Shown here piece by piece: positions 45,480 through 55,198 of a DNA stretch of 64,000 nt (positions are counted from its first letter, which is position 1; the number at the start of each line of letters is the position of its first letter). Origin of the DNA: Pomphorhynchus laevis (Eukaryota > Acanthocephala > Palaeacanthocephala > Echinorhynchida > Pomphorhynchidae); contig WNNJ02001273.1 in assembly GCA_012934845.2 (NCBI GenBank), forward strand, positions 248,001-312,000, written 5' to 3'. The translations under genes and the position numbers were made by a program. The notes under the pieces are model-generated. The model was not told the DNA's origin, made no database searches, and worked only from the letters and a program-made list of their open reading frames with translations.

Positions 45480-45870
45480 ACATTTATAATAATGACATCA
45501 CCGCTGATCTAACATCGGAGTGTGTCATTTACGCTAATTATTTAATGATATGGCAAGTAATTCACGATCATTCAGATGCTAAAGCATTACAACTCGATCT
45601 TGATTCTATAAATAAATGGTGTGCTTCTAAGGGGCTTTTGATTAACACTGGTAAATGCAGTCACATGTGGATTAGTTCGCCAATTATTCACGAATCATAT
45701 CATATTAGTAACATCGATATTGTCTCCACTGACAAGTGTGATGATTTGGGGATGTCTCTTGTAAAACTCTCGACATGAGTCAACATGTTGCTAATGTCTC
45801 TTTTACCTGTCGTCGTACTATCGACCTCATTAAACATTCATTCGGGGCCATGGATGCTTGTAGCTTCCGA
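45480..45870 (+). pseudogene. LINE RT fragment around the YxDD motif
   Basis: Plus translation: LFNIYNNDITADLTSECVIY, then ANY where ADD is expected, followed by MIWQVIHDHSDAKALQLDLD, KWCASKGLLINTGKCSHMWI and CDDLG. A frame break at about 45765 is followed by SQHVANVSFTCRRTIDLIKH. The catalytic Asp pair is lost (YADD altered to YANY). CR1/Jockey-like. Confidence 0.65.
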
Positions 45871-46216
45871 ATGTAGTAACCAAAAAATAGAGGCTTTTAT
45901 TCACAAATCAAAAACACATGCAAAGGTTATCAGTTTTGTTTTAGGATAATACCACATTCATCCCAAGTGATAGTCTTTCAAGTAAGCGGGTCCTAATTTA
46001 ACTCTACTGGATTCTCGTGGTTCCGGATATTTTGATTTATTGTCATTCTCTTATGAAGAAACTGTTTGAGAAAAACGGTGATCGGTTAATCGCTGCAAAT
46101 CATAAGGATAAGCTTCGTTTGGCTTCTGTAATTCATTAATATTATTCCAGTCATTACGGCTTATTGTTTTCAAGAGGAAGGTACCTTTGTTTTCGGTACG
46201 ATCAAATCCAGTCGTG

Positions 46217-46399
46217 TCAGTTTGAATTTCTCTTTAATACTGTGACCGGTATCGTGTTGATATATATGCGTCTAGATGGATATATGATTTGTGCATTATG
46301 CAGATTTACGTTGATTAATGTTGCCTCGACTAAAGGATCGTCGTATTTACAATTGTGATTACATTTACGAACGTAAACAGGACCCTGGCTCGGCATCAT
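46217..46399 (-). pseudogene. Ty3/Gypsy integrase C-terminal fragment
   Basis: The 60-aa minus frame reads SQGPVYVRKCNHNCKYDDPL, then VEATLINVNLHNAQIIYPS, the domain after the integrase core in Gypsy elements (GPV...KYDP-x-VE...). Comparable sequence in the 51.8-kb element lies near 52250. It stands alone. Confidence 0.6.
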
Positions 46400-46934
46400 T
46401 AGGCAAATTAAATTTAAATACAGACAGTTAGTTAAATTGAAATATACGATCGTGTGGAGTCGATCCTGTGACTGTGCATATTAGTCTACGAATCGCTTGA
46501 AGACACTCATCTGGTACACTTTCCCAGATTGTTTTAAATTATTATAAATACCCACATTCCCAGCCATTTACCTACGCGTATCAATGTGTGCATCCATCTC
46601 GATACTAGATGTGAGTGGAACTTGTTACAAAAGTACTGCGCCGAGCACCTAACCTCACGTAAAATCCGCTCCAAATCACGATCGTTTCGACGGCAATAAA
46701 AAGGCATATTTCGTAAAATTGCAAAACTGAAAAGGAGCAGACAATTTAAACAACGGATTGTGGATCAATTCAATTTCATGAATAAAAAGACAATATTCGA
46801 AACCACATTGATACGTATCAAGACGCTACTACGTTGTGGTTCAGGATTTCTATTGTATTATTAATGTATTGCAAATTGGGAACTGCTTGAAAATTTGTCA
46901 TTTGATAACTTTTTCAAGACAAAGTTATAATTGT
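46400..46934. other. Intergenic stretch, nothing recognised
   Basis: No supported feature. Confidence 0.4.
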
Positions 46935-47662
46935 TCCTCCTCCGGAGCATTGTTTGCCTCATATCTATCCTATTGATCTTTTCGAGTATGTTCAAATTCA
47001 TTATCCTCTCCTTCCATCCCTATTTTCTGCGGGGTCCCATAAAGTTCAGTCATAGGACCCCTGCTTTTCTCTCTTCTACTTGGCGATCTCTCTCCATCTA
47101 TCAAACCTCACTCCTTTAAACTCATGCAATACGCCGATGACATCCTCATATGTGCTCATGCACCCGCCCATCGCCTTTGTAACCCTTTGTCCGTGACAGG
47201 GTCCGCTCGCCTAAGTTAATTCTCCGTGACGTCCGCCGTATCTTCCCCCGTCCCCATAGCTTTGACCACACATCCACATATCTTGCCCAACTCTCCTGGC
47301 CCATCATTCACATCCGCCTTCCTGTAACTTTTCGTGTCATCACTGTCAGCTTCCCATCGTTCATCAACCTCCATTTCTTAGACGATACTCGTCCCACCTC
47401 TCTATCACTGCGTTCCCGTAATTCCCTCTTACTCCACGTTCATAATTATTCTAACATCTACGGTATCCGATCCTTCCTCGTCGCCGCTCCACTCGCCTGG
47501 AATCAACTTCCACTAGACGTCCACCACGCTCCCTCCCTTATTACATTCAAATGCCGCCTCCGTACCCATTTTTTCGACATATGATTTAGATTTTTGTTGT
47601 TGTAATCATGTAATTGTGAGCCAGCATGCATTTGCCACCTAAAAATAAATCTTTTTTTAATT
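46935..47662 (+). mobile_element. LINE-A copy, 5'-truncated with an internal deletion
   Basis: Plus strand, from the segment after RT motif A (about 46940) through the motif B region, MQYADDILICAHAPAHR (47126-47175), then a jump at 47176 to the VRDRVRS-like segment. The C-terminal tail follows (FINLHFLDDTR, LLHVHNYSN, WNQLPLDV). It ends cagcatgcatttgcc, then acctaaaaataaatc and a T-run at 47660. The 3' hairpin is decayed. Confidence 0.8.
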
Positions 47663-47734
47663 ACAAAATAAAATACACAATATCTAATTTGGAAAATCAA
47701 TGGGACGCAAGAAGCATGCAGTGGATTTTTTTTA

Positions 47735-48005
47735 AACGGAAAAATTTGTTTTGGTAAAGCAAGCTCCTTTATCCCACTCGTCTTTTCAACATCAGGGGGT
47801 TTCGGCAAAGAAGCTAGTATGCTAGTAAAGACTATTGCGACCGCTTTAGCTCAACAAGGACACACGCTACAGTGATATAGCTATTAGACTAAAAAGAAAA
47901 ATAAGCTTCGAAATTGCTCGGTCAATATCGGCCTGTCTCCGGAGTCCACGGTCAACACGAGGTACTCCCATGCGTAGTACATTCAAACACCCAGCCGACT
48001 CGTCT
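47735..48005 (+). pseudogene. Fragment resembling a conserved tail found after RTs in invertebrate elements
   Basis: Plus translation: PLVFSTSGGFGKEASMLVKT, then a frame break near 47872, then LKRKISFEIARSISACLRSP. The GG-x-GKEA and K-x-SF-x-x-x-RS-x-x-x-CLR pattern recurs in RT-associated proteins of many invertebrates, as far as I remember. I cannot name the element class. A phrase agcatgcagtggat flanks it (47711 and 48030). Confidence 0.35.
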
Positions 48006-48051
48006 TCGTAGCTGTATCCAGTATCCAATTCAGCATGCAGTGGATAAAAAT

Positions 48052-48796
48052 AATAATAATACAAATTTATTTAATGTGGCAAATGCGTACAAGCTGTACG
48101 CTTACAAGTCCACAAACAAAAATGAGAAAGTCAAGCAGATAAATTGTTAAAATGGGATCGGATTTGTCGTTTGAAGCACTGCAGGGAAGTTGATTGGCGT
48201 ATATGAATGGGCAGATGATTCCACGATAGATGAGCAGCCATCAGGAAGGAGCGGAGTCCAAAGGAGGTAGAGTAGTTTGGGACATGTAAAACAAGGGAAT
48301 TACAGGAACGCAAGGAACAGTAAACAGGACGAGAATTATCAAGAAAAGGAAGGTTGAGAAATGAAGGGGTATGAAAAGTTACAAGGCGGAAAGCAACGAT
48401 AAGAAGACGAATTTGAACACGACAATAAATTGTAGGCAATTCGAGAGAAGCAAGATGGTAGGATGTATGATCAAAACGACGAAGACGGAGGAGAATTCGG
48501 ACAGCTGCGTTGACGATGCGTTGTAGGGGAAGAAGAGTGAATTTAGGTGAGTTGGAAAATAGACTAAGACAATAATCGAGTCTAGAAAAAAGGAGAGATG
48601 ATATGAGAGTCATACAAGAAGGGAAATCGATCAATCTACGAACTTGACGGAGGTTGCGGAGTATCAAGGTAGATGAGCGTACTTTATCTTTAACGAAAGG
48701 TTTAAGTGAAAGTCGGTTGTCAAAATGGAAACCTAGGAAAACGAGATTATCAACGATAGGAAGAATTGTAGAATTTAATGATACGGAGGGAGGTTC
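48052..48796 (-). mobile_element. LINE-B copy 2, 5'-truncated
   Basis: Very similar to the 6418-7030 part of the first LINE-B copy. One uninterrupted frame (48667-48131, 178 aa) spans the thumb and C-terminal tail. The 3' hairpin is perfect here (gcgtaca, gct, tgtacgc). The truncated 5' side ends at about 48796 in a 10-bp palindrome (gatacggagg and complement, 48780-48805). A 25-base phrase ending ccttcatggaagatgcc is then duplicated at 48806-48850. Confidence 0.88.
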
Positions 48797-48949
48797 CTCC
48801 GTATCCCTTCATGGAAGATGCCATCATCCCTTCATGGAAGATGCCCATCTCATTTCCGACTTTCACATCGAGCTATCAACGCGTGAATTCGTCTTCCTGA
48901 TAACATCGTGGACATACCCGATTCTAAATCATTCAAAATACAGCTTATG

Positions 48950-49141
48950 TGTAGAATGAGTTGCGAACTTACTTCTTTTCCGGTGAACTACCCGTGGTGT
49001 TAGTCGTTTCTGCGACGAAAATTACTGATGTATATTTTATCTTATCTTCGTGTTTTTTATTTTGATTTTTTCTGTTGTGGTTATCTGGTCAAAACAGCCC
49101 TCTGGCTATAGACCTGAAGTATAAATAAATAAATAAATTAT
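48950..49141 (+). mobile_element. Possible LINE 3' UTR with (aaat)n tail
   Basis: The stretch ends tggctatagacctgaagtat and four to five aaat units, a terminus common in Jockey/CR1-type LINEs. No coding part was recognised. Confidence 0.35.
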
Positions 49142-49419
49142 AGATATATGCTTATAAAAATACTGGGTAAGAAGTTCTTTTAAAGAATTTTATTTAAAAT
49201 TTAATATTTTCATTTAAAATTTAAATTTATTCATAGGACAAAATACGTGAACAGTGAACTTATTTGTTCTACTTACATGACATTTTTGACGTCTATGTAA
49301 TAAGACGACTATTGTTTGTAAATTTTATTTTATTGTAAAATAAAATAAATTAAAGGAATATATTATCAAATTATTATTTAAAAGATTTAAAAGTAATAAT
49401 ATAAAAGGTTAATAATATA

Positions 49420-49575
49420 CTCGTGCATTAGGCGGAAGGCCTAATGCACGAAATAGGTCGGCGGATAGCAGCAGTGACCGGAGAGCGGCGATCTACGGAT
49501 GTCTTGTTGCATAGGCTGTGCGTTGCCATCCAAGGCGGTAACGCTAGTTGCGTTTTGGGCACGGTTGAGGGGACG
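49420..49575. other. GC-richer island with a 12-bp perfect hairpin
   Basis: A perfect hairpin (cgtgcattaggc, loop ggaag, complement, 49422-49450) starts about 150 bases that are markedly richer in GC than their surroundings. The minus frame here (to 49441) shows no known domain. Could be part of an unrecognised element or SINE. Confidence 0.4.
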
Positions 49576-49689
49576 AGCGATAGACAAGACGTAGACACAA
49601 TTTATTATTTGTAATTTTTGTTTTTTTTTATTTGATAGCAAGTTATTCTTTTTCTTTTTAAAATGAGTGCAATGACTTAAATAAATACA

Positions 49690-49935
49690 TCGCTTACAAA
49701 ATAATATACTCTGTATTAGAATAAGATATTTCACTAGATAATAACATTAAATCAAAGGAAATATCAATACTATAGATTTGTGGCCGCTGCTATGTTGGGT
49801 ATAGAACTAGGGGCCGAAATCCAATAACATAGTAGTTCCTTCTGATGACATTTAATCGTCATTTTAATACATCGTCTATTATTTACTAGTCAATTCATAC
49901 AAATTGACTTTTATTTTAAATTTCAATTTTAACTT
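49690..49935 (+). repeat. Penelope-type terminal repeat, full-length copy
   Basis: Runs from aatatactctgtattagaataag through gtggccgctgctatgttggg, aggggccgaaatccaataaca, tagttccttctgatgaca and tacatcgtctattatttact to aattgacttttattttaaat. Similar units with small changes occur at 51290-51460, 51470-51640 and 51645 onwards. Confidence 0.8.
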
Positions 49936-50039
49936 TATTTAAAAATATTTATAATATTTAAAAATATTTATAATATTTTAAAATATTTATAATTATTAAA
50001 ATAAAAAAAATTATTAGAAATATATCCATCCTGATATGT

Positions 50040-51230
50040 ATCTAAATTTTTTAATTTCCAGGAACTATCAGGTAAAGTTAAACGACAACAAAAATTATTT
50101 TGATATTTCGCTAGTAATATCAAAATAACATCTTTAGAAATTTTTCTAAAGTTTTCTAGAAAAAAAAAGTTTTCTAAAGTTTATTTGTGATCTCTTATAT
50201 TTTTATGTTAATTTCTTAAGATGCTAGTAGTTACTAGCGAAATATCAAAATAATTGTTGTTGTCGTTTAACTAAACCTGATACTTCTTGGAAATAAAAAA
50301 ATAAAAAATTAATAAAGTTAATCGCAGAGCTTTTTATAAAATTTAATCACAGAGTTGTTTTTCACAACTCCGCGATTAGCGTATAGTATTATATATCGCT
50401 TTATTGAATTTAGTCCGACTATCAAAATAATTTAATATCAAAATAATTTTAGTTGTCGTTTAACTATATCTGATATTTCTTGGATATTTTAAAATAAAAT
50501 AATAAATAATTAAATAATAAATAATTAAATAATAAATAATTCAATAATTGTTATATAAGATTTCATAACTTATACTAGCATCTTCAGAATTAACATATTA
50601 GATGCTAAATCATATTCAGATGTTAATTCTGAAGATGCTAGTAGTTTCTAGGTTAGCATCTGAAGATGCTAACCTCCGTAAATATCATCAGAAAATTACA
50701 ATATTAATATTATTTTTAAATTTTCAGGAACTATCATTTTTTCTGAAGATGCTAGTAGTCACAAAAATTAATTAAACGTTTAAACATTACCTCAAAATCC
50801 TATATTTTGAATTATACCTACTGGCTTTTCTTAATTTTCAGAATTCTCTGGAGATACTAGTAGTTACTAGGGAAATATCAAAATAATTGTTGTTGTCGTT
50901 CAACTATATCTGATACTTCTTAGATATTTAAAATACAAATCAGGATGAATATGTTTCTAGTTTTTTAAATATACTAGATCATAAATGTGAAACAAACGAT
51001 AATTCGAAAAGTAAGACCAAAGTCATAACTACCTAAGCATTCAAATATCCAACGATATCAAGAAAACGTCTACTTCTGAACAATGAGCATCAGGTAAAAT
51101 CTCTTCAGAAAATTTTCTAAAGATGCTAGTAGTTACTAGCTAAATATCAAAATAATTTTTGCTGTCGTTTAACTAAACCTGATGGTTCCTAGAAATAAAA
51201 AAAATTAAAAAGTTAATGAACGTCTATAAT
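50040..51230. repeat. Cluster of degenerate copies of a ~90-bp repeat
   Basis: The phrase gatgctagtagttactagc, gaaatatcaaaataatt, (g)ttgtcgtttaacta and cctgatacttcttgga recurs in plus orientation at about 50221, 50430, 50635, 50745, 50865 and 51120, and in reverse at 50055-50110. Hairpins built from the same words occur at 50580-50660. No coding potential. Confidence 0.8.
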
Positions 51231-51289
51231 AAACACGAATATAATAAAGACGTATATAATAATTCGAAGATAATAAATATGTATATACT

Positions 51290-51763
51290 GACATAATGCC
51301 CTGTATTTGTGCCCGATGCTTAGTTAGGTCGAGGAGTATGGCCGAAACCTGATAACTCAGCAAGTAATCTTAATGACCTCTAATCCTTATTATGATACAT
51401 CGTCTGTTATTTATTGGTCAATTCATAAAAGTTAACTTTTATTTTAAATTTTAAGCATTTGTATTTGAAATACGTCATTAGCATGTATTTGGCCACGCTA
51501 TATGTTGTGTCGAGAAATAGGTGCCAAAACCTGATAACATAGCAATTCATCCTGACGACTTATAATACTTATTATGATACATCATATGTTATTTATTAGT
51601 CGATTCATAAAAGTCGACTTTTATTTTAAATTTCAAATCTCATTTATTTGAAATACGTCATTAGCATGTATTTGGTCACGCTGCCATGCCCGATTAAGGA
51701 ATACGGCTGAAATCTGATAACATAGCAATTATTCCTGATGACCTCTATTTTCTATTATGATAC
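51290..51763 (+). repeat. Tandem Penelope-type terminal repeats, interrupted by the Gypsy element
   Basis: Three head-to-tail units of about 165-190 bases. Each has gtcattagcatgtatttgg, a ccgaaacctgataacata-like phrase and tattatgatacat, then ttatttattagtc. The third is cut at 51763 by the Gypsy insertion and resumes at 59631. Confidence 0.8.
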
Positions 51764-51858
51764 TGTAATAAATAAGCAACGTTAGAACGGCTTTATTCAA
51801 TAATATCTATAAATAAAGTTATACAAAAGGTACAATCTTATCATTTCATATCATAACA
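51764..51858 (-). repeat. Gypsy 3' LTR (95 bp)
   Basis: On the element strand it starts tgttatgatatgaaatg and ends ttatttattaca (TG...CA), with a polyadenylation-type aataaa inside. About 95% identical to the LTR at 59536-59630. Confidence 0.88.
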
Positions 51859-52008
51859 TTCGCCCTGTCAGCAAAAGTAATCATTAATATAAACTGTCTT
51901 CTTCTAGTCCTCTCTTCTTGTTTTGGAATTTTGACAAGCTTAATGAAGTTTTTGTTGTCGTCTTCTTTTGCCATAGTATGACTATTATCTTTAGATTCTT
52001 GGGAAAAT

Positions 52009-53010
52009 TCATATTTCTCTTTTGATAATGAATCTGTATAACATATTGGCGAAAAGTTTGATTTTATCGGCCAAATTTTCTAATTCTACTTGGCTGCAGT
52101 TTCTGTCTTCAATTGATGGATTAGACGGGTATTTAGCCAATTTTCTAACAGACACGACATGCTCATTATCTTGATGTATATTTCGCACGGTAGCGTAATT
52201 ACCATTTGATTTTAGTACTTCAACAGGTTTGAAAGTATAATCAGTTTTAGGTGCCCTATCGTCTTTCAGTAAATACACTTGATCGTTATGAAGCCATGGC
52301 GATAAAACAAACGAGTTCCTTGAGTTTCGCGGATAATTGAACATACGTTTGCATTGCGTTTCGCCAGTGCTCGTACATAGCGAAGATCGCATAGATGATA
52401 ATACTTTAGATAGAACTATTTCCCAATCTTTGAAAGACAGATTTCTTGATTTAGTTTCGAACTGTATCGTCTTCCAAATTAATCCGACATATCTTTTGGC
52501 TTGACCGTTACCGCGCGGGTTGTATGGTGTAGCTCTACTAACGGCTATGCCCTGATATGATAGAAAATCACGGAACTCACGAGATTGAAAACATGATCCT
52601 TGATCCGTGTGTATTCTACCAGGACTACCAAAAATACTTATGATTTGTCGTAGTGCAGTAATTACTGACAGGGATGAACAGTCTTTACAAGGAATCGCAA
52701 ACGGAAAACGGGAGAATTCATCGACAACGCAAAGTAGATAACGGTTTCGAGTAACAGATTCAAGCGGACCTTTGAAATCTACACATAAACTCTCGAATGT
52801 CTGAGTTGCGTTGGTAACGTGGCTAACGGTAGGTTTTCAAAAGCGAGGTTTCAGTTCGGGAGAGATATGGCAACTATTGATAACTTTCGTAACGTCTGAT
52901 TTATCATATGGCAAGCGATGCTGTGTAACGAAATGCAACATTCTAGTAATGCCAGGATGACAAAGAGTATTGTGAATGTGTTCTAATTGGTTCAATGATC
53001 CAGTATGGGC
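52009..53010 (-). pseudogene. Gypsy integrase (inactive)
   Basis: The zinc-binding part begins HIHNTLCHPGI (both His present) and ends SCHIS, where the second Cys of CxxC reads Ser. After a frame break near 52837 the core follows: VDFKGPLES with the first catalytic Asp, HTDQGSCFQ with the second, and NPRGNGQAKRY, where Lys replaces the catalytic Glu. The C-terminal part (52392-52009) ends with VSVRKLAKYPS and a short acidic, charged tail. Loss of the third catalytic residue means no strand transfer. Confidence 0.85.
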
Positions 53011-53670
53011 ACACATGTACGTAACTCTTGACATAGCGTCGGCTGTCTTTTTTTCACTTCCAATACGATACTGAATTTCGTATTGATAAGGAGCTAATTC
53101 AAGTCGCCATCGAGCCACTTTACCATTTTTGATCTTGCTCGAATGAGCTCTACCAAACATGAAAGAAACAGAGTGTTAATCTGTTATTATAGTGGACGGT
53201 TTACAAAGTAAATAATTCTTCCAATATTGAATGCTATTTACAATGGCCTGGGCCTCTTTTTCAATGCTGGACTGATATAACGCAGTTTTTGGTAGGGTTT
53301 GTGAAAAAAACGCAATCGGCTTTGATGCTTGGCTCAGAACGTCACCTATCGACGAATATGATGCATTAGTCTCTACGGTGAAAGGAAGATCGTGAGTATA
53401 CGCTGTAAGAGTTGCTTCAGAAATTTTATTCTTCAAATCACCGATAGATTTGGTAACATCACTTGAAGGCGGATATGTATCACAATCGAGCAAAGGTCTA
53501 ATTTTTCGCGAAAACGAATGTATCCATTTAGTATAATATGCAAGGAGACCCATTAGACGCTGCATATATCTTCTATCTGTGGGAATCGGAACATTGATAA
53601 GTGGCTTGACACGATTGGGATCCGGTTTAATAGTACCTTTCGATAGTTGATAGCCCAAGAAAAGCAACAT
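53011..53670 (-). pseudogene. Gypsy RT connection and RNase H (inactive)
   Basis: Frame 53670-53176 reads LLFLGYQLSKGTIKPDPNRV, then MGLLAYYTKWI, and FTVETNASYSSIGDVLSQ, where TNAS replaces the catalytic TDAS of RNase H. KPIAFFSQTLP and SIEKEAQAIV follow. The second part (53160 down) continues ARWRLELAPYQYEIQYR and KKTADAMSR after a one-codon stop near 53170 (taa in HSVS context). Confidence 0.85.
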
Positions 53671-53761
53671 GTTTTGGCGATATTTTGTATTCTCCTTGGC
53701 TTACGTGAGATTCACTCTCTTTGCAACTTCACAAAATTTTCGCCACTGTTCATCGTGTCCC

Positions 53762-54151
53762 TCATAGCTTCGCCTGCAAATAATTGTCGTCTAAGTAGGC
53801 ATATACACCGGCTAAGTTGTTATCCTTGATTAATTGGTTAATTATACGCTGAAAAACGCATACAGCGTTGGTTAGTCCAAAAGGGGTTATGCGGTACTGA
53901 TATAAATTCCCATCTGCTTCGAAAGCAGTGTATGGCCCATCTTGACTCAACAAAGGTATTTGGTAATAAGCTTGGGATAGGTCAACGGTTGTATATATCG
54001 AGTATGAAGCGATATCGAAGATCATGGAGTCGATTCTTAGAATAGGATAATAACATCTAGTAACGTGTGACCATTGATAGTACATTAGTAATCTACGACC
54101 ATTCTTGGCTTTCATCCATTGTTTGCCACCACTAGAACTTGAGCTCTCCAT
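53762..54151 (-). pseudogene. Gypsy reverse transcriptase palm
   Basis: Frame with TTVDLSQAYYQIPL (motif A Asp present), YTAFEADGNLYQY, ITPFGLTNAVCVFQ (motif B) and YAYLDDN (catalytic YLDD retained). Flanked by frame breaks at about 54150 and 53762. The fingers are partly recognisable upstream. Confidence 0.85.
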
Positions 54152-54198
54152 GGTGATCTACTCTTTTCAATAATTCCTTGTATGGGGAGTCTATCGAT

Positions 54199-54621
54199 TT
54201 ATTGCCTGATAAATCGAGAATTTTCTGGTGTATGTCGACGTGATTTAGTACATATCGGACGAACGGTTTTATCGATACATGGGAATAACGTCAACGGCTT
54301 AATATCCATGACTGGATCAGTTTGTAAAGATGCCAAAGATAAACCAGGGTTCGGACAAGCGAAATTGAAAGTAATATATCGGTGAAGGAGAAAAAATTTC
54401 TGTCCTAATATTACGGATGCGCATAAATTGGGCAACACGAGAAAGAGTGTATTCCTGTAAGTACGATCCATAAATTTGAAAGTAATGTAGCAATGACGAA
54501 CGAACACGGATTGGGATGATGACGCTATGTGGACTTGACGTTTACACAGTTAAGTTTTTATTTAAAAGTCAGATACTACCACATCATCAATAAAATTGTC
54601 TGAACTCCGTGTATCCAGAAA
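54199..54621 (-). pseudogene. Gypsy aspartic protease (inactive)
   Basis: Right after gag, the minus strand reads FLDTRSSDNFI, so the active-site D-T/S-G has become DTR. Stops follow in the flap region. The C-terminal half (VILGQKFFLLHRYITFNF, near 54410-54355) matches the ILG-x-x-F helix of Gypsy proteases. Confidence 0.75.
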
Positions 54622-55198
54622 TTATTGAAACGATTTGTTAGCTATCAAAACTTTCTGATACGTTTGACTTTGGTTAAATAGAGATGAGTAATATGGAGCA
54701 GCGGATTTTGACGGGGTATTCTTTGGACTACGAGAGCGACAGACGTTTTCAAAATGACCGCTTTTACCACATGAATTGCAAGTTGAATTCCGAGCTGGAC
54801 AATTTAATCGAAGATGGTACGATCCACCACAAAATATACAACGTTTTTGACTTTTAGAGAAGCGTGTTAGTGTATTTGTTTTCAGTGCAGCGAGAGTATC
54901 AAATTGTTCATTATCTTCACATGATTTATCAACCAGACTGATCTGAGTAAATGCGAGACTTAATGTTTCTGCGAATGATATTATCGCGGCATGTTGAGCT
55001 GCTTCGAGTGATTTGGCAATCGTCACTAGTTCGTCAAGATCAGTTTCTCGAGATTCAAGGAGACGTTGTCTAATGTAACTATTGTGAAGTCCTTGAATAA
55101 AATAATCTGTAATATGGGCTTTACGATTTAAAGAAGCATCCACATGCTGAAAATCGCATAGATTATCGAAATCGTCAAGCATTCGGAGATACTGATCT
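54622..55198 (-). pseudogene. Gypsy gag, C-terminal part with two zinc knuckles
   Basis: Continues the gag frame directly after the LINE: DQYLRMLDDFDNLCDF, FIQGLHNSYIRQRLLES, AKSLEAAQHAA, then a CIFCGGSYHLRLNC knuckle and CNSCGKSGHFENVC. The capsid-like pattern matches Ty3/Gypsy gag of invertebrates. The frame is open from the LINE junction (55198) to 54622. Confidence 0.9.
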
